From positions 1-16,932 of the forward strand of contig JBFJWU010000026.1 of assembly GCA_041623475.1 (NCBI GenBank): 16,932 bases of DNA. Direction: 5' to 3'. The DNA is from JBFJWU01 sp041623475 [NCBI: bacterium] (GTDB lineage Bacteria; J088). Position 1 is the first letter of the stretch. Each line of letters opens with the position of its first letter. Both the position numbers and the translations under genes were made by a program. Positions 6,598 to 14,347 of this stretch are shown in pieces. The notes under the pieces were generated by a model. The model had not been told where the DNA came from and searched no databases. It saw nothing but the letters and a program-made list of their open reading frames with translations.

Positions 6598-7616
6598 ACC
6601 AGTCGCCTGCCACCGCTGGCACCGGTGCTTCGGGCGTCGGTCATGACAGCGTTCCCAGGGCGGTGTTGACTGCAATCATGGACCTGTTCAGTCGCGAGGG
6701 CCGGATTGACCCGCTGCCGGATGATTGTCGCCTGGATGGACAGACGGCGCTGGTGACCGGTGCCAATACCGGCCTGGGCAAGGCGGTCGCCACTGACCTT
6801 GCCCGCCGTGGCGCCACCGTTATTATGGCCTGCCGCAGTGGCATCCCCGATGCGGGCGCGGATGTCCGGCACCAGTCCGGCAGCAACCGGGTCACGATGG
6901 AACACGTCGACCTGGCCAGCATCGAGTCGATCCGTGACCTGTGCCGGCGCCTGGCCGACTCCGGGACCCGGCTCGACACTCTGGTCCTGAACGCTGGCCT
7001 GATGCCCCGCACCGCGCGCCGGTCTGCCCAGGGATTCGAGGTCATGTTTGCCGTCCACTATCTGGCCAACCGGCTGCTGGTCGAAAATCTGACTGAATCC
7101 GGTGTCGTTGACATATCCGTTGGCACTTCGCGCCGTCCCCGGGTCATTTTCGTATCATCCGAGGCCCACAAGTCCTCGGCCCCGATCGATTTCGCCAATT
7201 TCGGCGCATTCCACGATTATGGCCTGACCGACGGCATGAAATGGTATGCCCACAGCAAATTGCACATGAGCACCTACGCGACCGAGCTCGCCCGCCGGTT
7301 TGCGGCCGACCCGGATAGCGATTGCGGCGTTTACCATTTGTGCCCGGGTCCAATCAACAGCAGCATCGCCCGCGAAACGCCGATCTGGCTCAAGCCAATC
7401 CTGATTCCGCTGATGGCGCTGTTCTTTCGCTCGCCGGAAAAAGCTGCCGAACCGGTCATCTGGCTGGCCGGCCATCCCGACCTGGACGCTGAAACCGGTG
7501 TCTACCTGCACATGATGCGCCGCAAGGATCCGTCGCCATTGGCTACTGACCCCGAAAACGGGCAGCAACTGTGGACGGTAGGTGCGGACCAGTTGTCACG
7601 CCTGACCAGTACGTAG
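6594..7616 (+). CDS. Short-chain dehydrogenase/reductase (retinol dehydrogenase-like)
   Basis: This gene encodes 340 residues. The ATG overlaps the sulfotransferase stop by 4 nt. About 47 residues precede the Rossmann fold. The cofactor loop TGANTGLG is at 55-62, ACRS (79-82) lies at the position that often favours NADP through the Arg, and NAG is at 133-135. The catalytic set is SS at about 188-189 and YAHSK with Tyr218/Lys222, followed by a CPGPINS segment. The order and the C-terminal extension resemble retinol-dehydrogenase/WWOX-like SDRs, which oxidise or reduce hydrophobic alcohols and ketones. It is the last of the four overlapping genes. An alcohol/ketone step next to a sulfotransferase suggests formation or removal of the hydroxyl that is sulfated, which is an inference. 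The exact substrate is unknown. Confidence 0.9.
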   Translation: MNQSPATAGTGASGVGHDSVPRAVLTAIMDLFSREGRIDPLPDDCRLDGQTALVTGANTGLGKAVATDLARRGATVIMACRSGIPDAGADVRHQSGSNRVTMEHVDLASIESIRDLCRRLADSGTRLDTLVLNAGLMPRTARRSAQGFEVMFAVHYLANRLLVENLTESGVVDISVGTSRRPRVIFVSSEAHKSSAPIDFANFGAFHDYGLTDGMKWYAHSKLHMSTYATELARRFAADPDSDCGVYHLCPGPINSSIARETPIWLKPILIPLMALFFRSPEKAAEPVIWLAGHPDLDAETGVYLHMMRRKDPSPLATDPENGQQLWTVGADQLSRLTST

Positions 7617-7631
7617 CACCGGTCCTGATCG

Positions 7632-8699
7632 ATGACGCCGTGGCGCTTTTTCTGGGGGCAGTTCCACAAACGAACCCAGTTCCAATGGTTCCTGGATTCG
7701 ATCTGGAAGCAAATGGACTGGGTTGGACATCCACCGCAACCGCTTCAGCCAGGCCAGATTGCCTGCATTACGACGATCAGGGACGAGCGCGGGTTCCTCG
7801 ATCGTTTCGTCGAACACCATCTGGACATTGGCATCGATCGGATTATTCTTATCGATAACGGGTCGACCGACGGGTCGCTGGAAGCCGCTGTAGCGCTGGA
7901 CCGGGTTTCGGTCCTGCAGACTGGCCTTGATTATCAGACCTGGAAGGCCTTTTTGCCGCTTCCCGTTATCCAGCGTATCGCACCCGACAACTGGGTCGTG
8001 ACGCTCGATATGGACGAGTTGTTACGGCTGCCGGCCGACGAACCTGATCTTAAGCTGCCTGAGTTTACAGATTATTTGCAACAATCCGGGGCTTCGGCTG
8101 TCGTCGCCCATATGCTGGACATGTTTCGTCCCGGTCCAATTGACGACCAATCGCCCGAGCGAATTCAGAACGGTAATTGGCATTGGACTCCCGAGGGCCT
8201 GGTCAGCACAAGTATCGCTGACGAGATCCGCTGGGGACGCAATCGATACCTGAATCCCGAAATCAGGTTTCTTCGCGGGGGCGCCCGAAAATTACAGTTC
8301 GGCACGTCGCCGTTGTTAAGCAAAGTCCCCCTGTTCAGAAGTGGAACCGGTGTGCAACGGCTCGGCATACATCGCGTCCGCTGTGCTGTCTATGCCAATG
8401 TCAACTGCATCCTTCAGCACTTCCTGATCAACTCCAATTTGTACCGGAAAGTACGCCGCGAGTCGCGTCAAGTTGGCTGGCAGGCCGGCGAATTTTACGG
8501 TTCTGTCCAGTTTCCATCGGGCGAACAACAAATTGTCGTTGATATCCCCGGAAGTCGCCCCTTCACGAACGTGGCCGATCTGGAATCGACTGAATTCCTG
8601 AGGGTAAGCGACGACTATCGACGCTGGCTGACGACACGTCGGACAGGCAAAAAAAAGCGCCCGCCGGATAAATCCGCGGGCGCCTTTGGAATCGACTAA
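7632..8699 (+). CDS. Family 2-type glycosyltransferase
   Basis: This gene encodes 355 residues; the ATG lies 15 nt after the SDR stop, with no clear Shine-Dalgarno. The GT-A nucleotide-sugar fold begins near residue 42 (IACITTIRDERGFLDRFVEHH), continues with IDNGSTDGS (74-82), and has the metal-binding DMDE at 126-129. The short DxD-containing form resembles the Glyco_tranf_2_4/GT92-like group often found in surface polysaccharide loci. Donor and acceptor cannot be predicted. The last 20 or so residues are very basic (TRRTGKKKRPPDK) and are encoded by a terminator-like hairpin for the opposing gene. Third positions look more AT-tolerant than in the preceding cassette (several TTA, TTG and AAT codons), so it may have a separate origin. 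It may be read through from the upstream operon. Confidence 0.85.
   Translation: MTPWRFFWGQFHKRTQFQWFLDSIWKQMDWVGHPPQPLQPGQIACITTIRDERGFLDRFVEHHLDIGIDRIILIDNGSTDGSLEAAVALDRVSVLQTGLDYQTWKAFLPLPVIQRIAPDNWVVTLDMDELLRLPADEPDLKLPEFTDYLQQSGASAVVAHMLDMFRPGPIDDQSPERIQNGNWHWTPEGLVSTSIADEIRWGRNRYLNPEIRFLRGGARKLQFGTSPLLSKVPLFRSGTGVQRLGIHRVRCAVYANVNCILQHFLINSNLYRKVRRESRQVGWQAGEFYGSVQFPSGEQQIVVDIPGSRPFTNVADLESTEFLRVSDDYRRWLTTRRTGKKKRPPDKSAGAFGID
8649..8683 (-). terminator. Rho-independent terminator for the DUF427 gene, inside the glycosyltransferase 3' end
   Basis: Read on the minus strand, an 8-bp GC stem (GCGCCCGC at 8657-8664 pairing with GCGGGCGC at 8676-8683, 11-nt loop) is followed by eight U residues (A8 at 8649-8656 on the plus strand). 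It lies 29 nt beyond the minus-strand stop at 8712. It is a textbook terminator for that gene, yet it lies wholly within the coding frame of the convergent glycosyltransferase. Confidence 0.8.
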
Positions 8700-8711
8700 C
8701 GTGTCGACTGG

Positions 8712-8990
8712 CTACTCTTCGATCTCGACCTTGCGAAACGCAACATAATCTTTGATCGGTTTCGCGTGCTTGCGGGGCCGTGGGTAACACCACGCCGCGT
8801 CCATATTGCGATTGCCGTCGACCGTTACCGTAAAGTAGTGTGCCTCGCCTTTGCGGGGGCATCGCGTCCTGGTCGCACTGGCTTCCAGAACGCCGTCACG
8901 GATCGACTTGGTCGGGAAATAGTGTGCCCCGTCCAGCTCGATAACCTTGCTGCTTTCAGCGAGTACTTCGCCTTTCCAGACTACTTTCAT
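8712..8990 (-). CDS. DUF427 domain protein
   Basis: This gene encodes 92 residues, essentially one DUF427 (PF04248) domain. The start is the ATG at 8990, because AGAGGA (plus-strand 9000-9005) lies 9 nt upstream and the protein then opens with MKVVWKGEVLAES, the usual beginning of this family. An upstream start at 9023 would read through that site. Family hallmarks visible are YFPTKSI, the TRTRCPRKGEAHYFTV stretch, and AAWCYPRP near the C-terminus. These small cytosolic proteins are widespread and have no firm biochemical role. The gene appears monocistronic: it has its own ribosome site, about 300 nt of upstream spacer, and a strong terminator downstream. Confidence 0.88.
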   Translation of the reverse strand: MKVVWKGEVLAESSKVIELDGAHYFPTKSIRDGVLEASATRTRCPRKGEAHYFTVTVDGNRNMDAAWCYPRPRKHAKPIKDYVAFRKVEIEE

Positions 8991-9299
8991 TGCGTACTGT
9001 CCTCTCTTCCTGTACCCATTCAATCATTAAAACGTCGCCGCCTGCCGCGCCCGATGCCCGGCAACCTGCTGTAGATATTGCACTGCCTGTATACGTCGTG
9101 GATCGCCGTCGTGCCAATCGGCACAGCAACCGGGCCCCCTCCCGAAGCAAAGATGATCCGTCAGGACCACGCCTTGCAGGAACCGCGTAGATTACCTCGG
9201 CAATCGGACAGACAGTATACCAAACGGCCATCGGCCGGTGCCAGAACAACATGGCCGGAAGAGCCGTAAACCACTGCAACGGTTAGTATTTTTTGAAAA
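8991..9299. other. Intergenic stretch without a supported gene
   Basis: These 309 nt hold the Shine-Dalgarno of the DUF427 gene (9000-9005) and presumably its promoter. There is a small perfect hairpin GTGCC-AATC-GGCAC at 9111-9124 and a weak AACC/GGTT hairpin followed by T6 at 9269-9294. I could not identify a convincing -10/-35 pair, a tRNA or a real small gene. A minus-strand frame at 8956-9279 is open, but its product is low-complexity and Arg/Gly/Ala-rich, as expected of a chance frame. Confidence 0.5.
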
Positions 9300-9962
9300 T
9301 TACGGGTTTGCCTGCTGGCTGTCCCGGACCGCGTTCAGCAGTTTTTCCAGATCAACGCGAATTTCGTCGAATTGTCCACCGGCAAGGCGTTCACTGTCAA
9401 AAATACTGCCGCCAAATGCAATCGCTGCCGCCCCGGCCGCCAGCCAGTCGACTGCATTCTCTGCAGTAACACCGCCGACCGCCATCAGCGGTACGTCATC
9501 CAGGGGCCCCAGCAGTTGCCGGAGGTAGGCGGGGCCAAATGCGGCGGCCGGAAACACTTTGATCATCGCCGCCCCGGAATGCCAGGCGGCGTCGACTTCA
9601 GTCGGTGTCAGGGCCCCCGCGATGACCGGCACCTGGCTGTTGGCCGCGGCCTCCAGGACCACAGGTCTCGATGTCGGGGTTACCAGGTAGGCAGCTCCGG
9701 ACGCGACGGCAATCCGGACATCGGCAACGGTCCGAACGGTTCCGGCCCCCACCCGGATCCTGTCGCCAGCCAGCTCGCGCAGCCGCCCGATCAGGTCCGG
9801 AGCATTCGGGGTATTCAGCGTAATCTCCAGCGCCGACAGGCCTGCCTGGATGCAGACGTCGACCACCGGCTCCAGTTGCCCGGCCGTTACGCCGCGCAGG
9901 ATGCCCAGGACCGGCGGGCCCGCGCCAAAGATGGAGTTGTTTGAACGAGCTGCGGAACTCAA
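9300..9962 (-). CDS. KDPG/KHG-type aldolase (class I)
   Basis: This gene encodes 220 residues of the 2-keto-3-deoxy-6-phosphogluconate/4-hydroxy-2-oxoglutarate aldolase family, which cleaves or forms 2-keto-3-deoxy acids through a Schiff base with pyruvate. The opening GILRGV, the EITLNT segment with general base Glu46, VGAGTV (71-76) and MIKVFPAA with Schiff-base Lys135 are all present. The length is close to E. coli Eda. The start is a TTG overlapping the upstream stop (TTGA). No ATG or GTG lies between it and the first conserved strand, so coupling to the upstream aldolase gene is likely. The partner is another pyruvate-type aldolase rather than a 6-phosphogluconate dehydratase (edd). A role outside the classical Entner-Doudoroff pathway is therefore possible. 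I leave the symbol empty because the substrate is not settled. Confidence 0.88.
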   Translation of the reverse strand: MSSAARSNNSIFGAGPPVLGILRGVTAGQLEPVVDVCIQAGLSALEITLNTPNAPDLIGRLRELAGDRIRVGAGTVRTVADVRIAVASGAAYLVTPTSRPVVLEAAANSQVPVIAGALTPTEVDAAWHSGAAMIKVFPAAAFGPAYLRQLLGPLDDVPLMAVGGVTAENAVDWLAAGAAAIAFGGSIFDSERLAGGQFDEIRVDLEKLLNAVRDSQQANP

Positions 9963-10909
9963 TCCAGCGTTGCGTCGCCGGTCACGTCGTCGTAAAACGC
10001 AACCAGTTCATCCTTCTTATCCGAATCCATCGCCGCCATTGCAGCGCGAGGATGCTGGTTCATAATCCCGGTCACCATGTAAGGAATGAAATAACCCCAG
10101 TCGATCTTTTCCCGCCAGGGCAGTATTTGTTCTTCGATGGCGCTCAGGATCGGCCGGACATCAAACTTTGGATTCTTCAGGAACGACACCAGCAGTTCCA
10201 GCGGGCAGTTTCCGGCACCGCGTCCCATCCCATACAGGGTGCCATCCAGGAAATTGGCCCCGGCAATGATTGCGGCAATCGTATTGGCAAATGCCAGTTG
10301 CTGGTTGTTGTGGGCGTGGATCCCGATCGTCTTGCCCTGCAGCCGTTCCATATAGCGCTTGACCAGGTAGTCGACATCCTCTGAATAAAAGGCGCCAAAG
10401 CTGTCAACCACATAGATCGTCGGGACGCGGCTTTTGGCCAGGTCATCCAGTGCCTCGTCCAGGTCGCGGCCACCGACCGTCGACACGGCCATCAGGTTGA
10501 TCGTCGTCTCGTAACCGCGGTCCATCACCAGATGCGCCAGCTCCACTGCCTTGTCAACCTGATGGACGTAACAGGCGACACGAATCATATCCAGACTGCT
10601 GTCCGCCGCATCCGGGATATCGTCGTAGTCGATCCGGCCGATATCAGCCATCGCACACAGCTTCAGGTCGTTTTCCGTATCGCCGATGATGCGCTTCAGG
10701 TCCGGCTCGGCGCAGAACCGCCACGGACCGACTTCATTGCGGTCGAACGCCGACTCCGAACTCAGGTAACCGATTTCCATATAATCGACGCCCGCAGCGG
10801 CCAGTGAATGATAAACCTTGCGGACGAATTCGTCCGAGAATTGCCACTTGTTCATCAGCCCGCCATCGCGAACTGTGCAATCCATGACCTTGATTTCTGG
10901 TCGATACAT
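9959..10909 (-). CDS. HMGL-like (DRE-TIM) aldolase, 4-hydroxy-2-oxovalerate aldolase-related
   Basis: This gene encodes 316 residues. It belongs to the metal-dependent DRE-TIM lyase/aldolase barrel family (HMGL-like). It has MDCTVRDGG near the N-terminus (Asp10, Arg14, Asp15), the metal-binding HAHNN at 198-202, and a GMGRGAGN glycine-rich segment at 227-234 that matches the aldolase branch. Members such as 4-hydroxy-2-oxovalerate aldolase cleave 4-hydroxy-2-oxo acids to pyruvate and an aldehyde. The substrate here is unknown, and no acylating aldehyde dehydrogenase partner is adjacent. The ATG at 10909 is chosen because the conserved MYRPEIKVMDCT opening starts there and GAGG lies about 11 nt upstream; a longer frame from 10999 would add 30 unlikely residues. 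The stop overlaps the KDPG-type aldolase start, making a two-aldolase operon. Confidence 0.85.
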   Translation of the reverse strand: MYRPEIKVMDCTVRDGGLMNKWQFSDEFVRKVYHSLAAAGVDYMEIGYLSSESAFDRNEVGPWRFCAEPDLKRIIGDTENDLKLCAMADIGRIDYDDIPDAADSSLDMIRVACYVHQVDKAVELAHLVMDRGYETTINLMAVSTVGGRDLDEALDDLAKSRVPTIYVVDSFGAFYSEDVDYLVKRYMERLQGKTIGIHAHNNQQLAFANTIAAIIAGANFLDGTLYGMGRGAGNCPLELLVSFLKNPKFDVRPILSAIEEQILPWREKIDWGYFIPYMVTGIMNQHPRAAMAAMDSDKKDELVAFYDDVTGDATLD

Positions 10910-10970
10910 GATGGTCTGTTCCTCGCTTACCGGGCACGACCGCCATGTCGGCGGCCCGCACAAACCAATC

Positions 10971-10999
10971 AGGGTATCAAAGACCGAAAAAAAGTCCAA
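10971..10999 (-). promoter_or_regulatory. Weak candidate promoter of the two-aldolase operon
   Basis: Read on the minus strand, TTGGAC (10994-10999) is followed after 17 nt by TACCCT (10971-10976) with a TGA just before it, resembling an extended -10. The match to consensus is partial. The leader to the ATG at 10909 would be about 55 nt. Confidence 0.25.
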
Positions 11000-11042
11000 T
11001 CACGGCAACACAATACGCCCTGCCAACGGGGCAGCCTGCCGA

Positions 11043-12407
11043 CTAGTCTGCGATGACAAAAGTGACCGCCAGTGGATCCTCGCCGATGGCGTACACATCG
11101 TCCGGGGGCCGGGGCACGTCGGTCCCGTCCAGCACCCGGACCGCGTGGTCAAACGTCCAACCGGCAGGCGGCTGCAGTTCGCGACGTTCGTCCGACCCGG
11201 GATCACTGTGCCAGGCAATCTGTACCAGCCTGCCTGGCGCCGCCAGCGAAACCAGGAACGAACCATCGTCATCGGGGATATCACTGAACCCGGGATCCCG
11301 CACCACAGCTGTCCCCCGGGCCAGGTTCAGCAACCGCGAAACCGCCGTGTATGCCGGTTTTGGCAGGTTGGTCTGTCCGTCAGTCGGATCTACGTCGTAA
11401 TAGACCATTCCGTAGTGACGCTCGGCCTCCAGCGGCACGCCCTTGTCCGGGTCACCATCGACCGCATTGAACATGTGGAACCGTTCGACGCCCAGCCAGG
11501 CGCTGATCAGCAACGCCCGCACGCGATACAGCGCCTGGTCGCGTTCACCGACCAGGTCACTGGACCAGCCCGCCTCGGTATTCCACAGCCGTTGCGGCCC
11601 GCCAACCGCATCTGCAAATGCACGGATCTGGTTGGTCATCCTGACCAGGGACGGCTGGACATCCGAATCCTTGCCGGTTTCCGGCGCCGCCTGCTGGAAT
11701 TGCGTATACGGGTGGTAGCTGAGGATATCCATCGCGCGACCAATCTGCGGATGAGCGTCGGCGGTGTCATAAAGGAACCCCCACAGCCGATCCTCCAGCA
11801 TTCCCGGGATCGAAAAGGTACCGCCGATGACAACCTGGGCCTCCGGATCAGCCGCGCGTATATCAGTTGCCGCCTGCAGGAACAGTGCGCCGTACACGTC
11901 CGGATCCGGTTCCGGCCGCCAGAAAACCCAGTTCGGTTCATTCCAGACCTCGTAATAGCTGATCGTTCCCGCATAGCGGTCCGCAACAGCACCGGCAAAC
12001 CGCCCGAAATCCTCCGGGGCAATCGACGAATCGGATTCATCAACGGTTGCCCACGGCGTGGCATAGGTCACCAGCGCCAGGATATCCAGGCCTGCCCGGG
12101 ACAACTTCTCGACGACGGTATCGTAGGCCGCAAATTCAAACTGGCCTTTTTGGGGTTCGATCTCACGCCACAGGACGTCGAACCGGATACAGCCGATTCC
12201 AGCCGTGACCAGTAGTTCAATTTCCTGGTCCTGCCGGACCATGTCTGCGTCTGATGGTCCAACCGGGATATGACTGTTGGTACAAACCGTGTCATTAAAG
12301 GGTTGTTGATCCAACTCCGCAGGCTGCCAGACCGACACCGACGTACCCAGGCACCCTGTCAGCAGTACGGCCGCCACAGCGGTCAGTCCATGAGATACCC
12401 TAGCCAT
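11043..12407 (-). CDS. Glycosidase-like lipoprotein (clan GH-A / GH39-like)
   Basis: This gene encodes 454 residues. The N-terminus is a lipoprotein signal: MARVSHGL, a hydrophobic AVAAVLL stretch, then the lipobox LTGC with Cys19. Leu at +2 argues for outer-membrane sorting in a proteobacterium. The mature part reads as a (beta/alpha)8 glycoside hydrolase of the GH-A type. The strand 4 motif is YYEVWNEPN, with Glu157 as acid/base. The strand 7 motif is RLWNTEAGW, with Glu278 as nucleophile. RFDVLWREIEP and ILSYHPY at other strand ends are also typical of GH5/GH39-like enzymes. A C-terminal beta domain follows residue 330 or so. It probably attacks a polysaccharide or glycoside at the cell surface or in the periplasm; the substrate is unknown. 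No Shine-Dalgarno stands out. It lies upstream of the aldolase operon on the same strand, separated by 133 nt. Confidence 0.8.
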   Translation of the reverse strand: MARVSHGLTAVAAVLLTGCLGTSVSVWQPAELDQQPFNDTVCTNSHIPVGPSDADMVRQDQEIELLVTAGIGCIRFDVLWREIEPQKGQFEFAAYDTVVEKLSRAGLDILALVTYATPWATVDESDSSIAPEDFGRFAGAVADRYAGTISYYEVWNEPNWVFWRPEPDPDVYGALFLQAATDIRAADPEAQVVIGGTFSIPGMLEDRLWGFLYDTADAHPQIGRAMDILSYHPYTQFQQAAPETGKDSDVQPSLVRMTNQIRAFADAVGGPQRLWNTEAGWSSDLVGERDQALYRVRALLISAWLGVERFHMFNAVDGDPDKGVPLEAERHYGMVYYDVDPTDGQTNLPKPAYTAVSRLLNLARGTAVVRDPGFSDIPDDDGSFLVSLAAPGRLVQIAWHSDPGSDERRELQPPAGWTFDHAVRVLDGTDVPRPPDDVYAIGEDPLAVTFVIAD

Positions 12408-12544
12408 GTGTGTCAGGCTAGCATAGGCCCGAGCGTAACAAGAGCGGTGCTCAGACGCCGATGGCGACCGGGCCGACGACTACCGCCTGTCGCAGGTGTT
12501 AAACTGGACCGTCCATACCCGTAAAATTCATTCCGGAGGAATTC

Positions 12545-13054
12545 ATGAGCGATCTGACCGCAGTTATCAAAACCAACAAGGGCACCATCAAGATTGACCT
12601 GTACGCCGACGAAACACCGGTTACCGTGGCCAGTTTCGTCAATCTGATCCAGCGCGGGTTTTATGATGGCCTGACGTTCCACCGGGTGATTTCCGACTTT
12701 ATGATCCAGGGTGGCTGCCCTGACGGTATCGGCACCGGTGGACCTGGATACCGGTTCGAAGACGAATGTCGCGGCGACCTCAAACATGACTCGGCCGGGA
12801 TTCTGTCCATGGCCAACGCCGGACCGGGCACCAATGGCAGCCAGTTCTTTATTACCCATCTGGCAACGCCACACCTGAACGGCAAGCACACGGTTTTTGG
12901 CAAGGTCCAGTCGGATGAGGACCAGGAGATCGTCGACAGCATCGAGCAGGGCGATTTTATGGAAACCGTCACCATCGAAGGCGACCCGTCCGGCCTGCTG
13001 GCCGCCCAGGCAGACCGGATCAACGAGTGGAATTCGGCCCTGGACGCCCGCTGA
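12545..13054 (+). CDS. ppiB: Cyclophilin-type peptidyl-prolyl cis-trans isomerase
   Basis: This gene encodes 169 residues of the PpiB type, the cytosolic cyclophilin that speeds cis-trans isomerisation of Xaa-Pro bonds during folding. [13 protein letters not shown] (45-57) carries the catalytic Arg47 and the substrate-binding Phe/Met/Gln. GSQFFIT (98-104) and [12 protein letters not shown] (110-121) complete the active-site face. There is no signal peptide, which separates it from periplasmic PpiA. GGAGGA at 12535-12540, 4 nt before the ATG, supports the start. It is divergent from the glycosidase lipoprotein and converges on the adenylate cyclase gene with only 14 nt between stops. I see no hairpin terminator there. 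Confidence 0.93.
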   Translation: MSDLTAVIKTNKGTIKIDLYADETPVTVASFVNLIQRGFYDGLTFHRVISDFMIQGGCPDGIGTGGPGYRFEDECRGDLKHDSAGILSMANAGPGTNGSQFFITHLATPHLNGKHTVFGKVQSDEDQEIVDSIEQGDFMETVTIEGDPSGLLAAQADRINEWNSALDAR

Positions 13055-13068
13055 GCAGGGCTGGTTGA

Positions 13069-14301
13069 TCAGTCCGGTCGTTCGCCCGTCAGGATAAAAG
13101 CGGGCAACTGCCCAACGCCCTTGATATCAATGTTGCCTCGCGGCTCAAAATCGAACTGATCGGCCAGCAGGTCGCGGGTGGCCTGGCTGACCTGGATTGC
13201 TCCGGGCAGGCCGTGGGCTTCCATGCGCGCGGCAATATTGACCGCGTCCCCCCACAGGTCGTAAATAAACTTCTTTTTGCCGATCACGCCTGCGACAACG
13301 GGGCCGGAATTGATTCCGATCCGGATCTCCATCGGCAAGGCGCTGCTTTCACTGAAATCGTTCACATAGTCACGGATGTCCAAAGCCAGCCGCGCGACGA
13401 CCGCGGCATGGTCCGGTCGGACCTGTGGCACGCCGGCCACGGCCATATAGGCGTCGCCGATGGTCTTGATCTTTTCAACGCCGTAGTAATCGGCCAGGTC
13501 GTCAAAGCCGCTGAAGACAGCGTTCAAAAGATCAACCACCTGCTCTGCGGATATCGTCCGCGACAGCTGTGTAAAGCCGACAATGTCGCAGAACAGGACG
13601 GTCGCGTTGTCGTATGCTTCGGCGATCGTTCCCTCGTGTTCCTGCAGACGCCGGGCAATCGGCTCAGGCAGGATGTTCAACAACAATCGCTCAGCGCGCT
13701 GATGCTCCTGTTCCAGGGCCGTCTCAGCCTTGTACAAATCGCGGACGAACAACCCCAGGTACAACACCATCCCGACCAGGACTGTCGCCAGGTTCACGTG
13801 CTGGTTTTTGATCAGGTCCTGGGGAAAAGAATACAGCGGCGAGATATCCACCATTTTGAAATGGGCGATATAAAACAGCCCCATGCTGACGACGGCGCTG
13901 ACCAGCATGTGCGGCCAGCGGCCCAGCGGAAACAGCAGGATCGGCACCATCGCCAGAACCAGGAACCAGTAATGGACATTGGTTTCCGGCCCCAGCAGCA
14001 CAAATGCAAAGGTCACGATCAAACCGTGGAAGACCAGGTTCAACCCCCACGCGGACAGGAACGGATCGACCCGGCGCGTCACATAAAACAATGGCAGGAT
14101 CGCGGCACCGGCAACAGCGTTCGCCTCGGCCATCACATAGGCCTCGATAACCAGCGAATTGATGGCCCAACCGGCACACAGCACCAGGCCGATGATCGAG
14201 CCGATATTGACGAACCGGACCTGACGCCGCACCCGGCGATCGGAATACCGGTGCGATCCACCATCAACCAGACTACGAACCGTATGTCGCAAGACGCTCA
14301 T
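13069..14301 (-). CDS. Membrane-bound class III adenylate cyclase
   Basis: This gene encodes 410 residues. Residues 31-187 form about six membrane helices. A short helical linker follows (about 188-212, ETALEQEHQRAERLLLNILP), the type that transmits a signal in such cyclases. The catalytic domain runs from about 230. Both metal-binding Asp residues are present (Asp239 in LFCDIVGFT and Asp283 in TIGDAYM). The base-selecting pair is Lys279 (EKIKTIGD) and Asp348 (YDLWGD), the ATP-specific combination; guanylate cyclases have Glu and Cys there. Transition-state residues Asn355 and Arg359 (NIAARM) complete a homodimeric active site. It makes cAMP from ATP. The ATG is supported by GAGG 6 nt upstream. 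It lies 46 nt after the TetR stop on the same strand, so co-transcription is likely. What the membrane part senses is unknown. Confidence 0.92.
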   Translation of the reverse strand: MSVLRHTVRSLVDGGSHRYSDRRVRRQVRFVNIGSIIGLVLCAGWAINSLVIEAYVMAEANAVAGAAILPLFYVTRRVDPFLSAWGLNLVFHGLIVTFAFVLLGPETNVHYWFLVLAMVPILLFPLGRWPHMLVSAVVSMGLFYIAHFKMVDISPLYSFPQDLIKNQHVNLATVLVGMVLYLGLFVRDLYKAETALEQEHQRAERLLLNILPEPIARRLQEHEGTIAEAYDNATVLFCDIVGFTQLSRTISAEQVVDLLNAVFSGFDDLADYYGVEKIKTIGDAYMAVAGVPQVRPDHAAVVARLALDIRDYVNDFSESSALPMEIRIGINSGPVVAGVIGKKKFIYDLWGDAVNIAARMEAHGLPGAIQVSQATRDLLADQFDFEPRGNIDIKGVGQLPAFILTGERPD

Positions 14302-14347
14302 ATGCGCCTCACAATATCAAGATTCAGGGAAAACCCGAGAACGCGGC

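Noticed and set aside
8991-9023. Longer N-terminus for the DUF427 protein from 9023
   Set aside because: The extra 11 residues read through the Shine-Dalgarno (9000-9005), and the family normally begins at the internal Met.
8991-9299. tRNA or small RNA gene in the DUF427/aldolase gap
   Set aside because: No cloverleaf with a TTCRA T-loop could be drawn on either strand; only a 5-bp hairpin at 9111-9124 and a weak hairpin with T6 near 9290 are present.
10818-12215. 465-codon open frame on the plus strand, opposite the glycosidase lipoprotein
   Set aside because: It spans the aldolase start, the intergenic gap and most of the lipoprotein gene, and its product is Arg/Pro/His-rich with no domain; it is an antisense artefact.
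12499-12527. TTAAAC / TAAAAT promoter candidate for ppiB with 17-nt spacing
   Set aside because: The -10 looks good, but transcription would start at about 12534, leaving the Shine-Dalgarno at 12535 at the extreme 5' end; the -35 also matches only half of the consensus.
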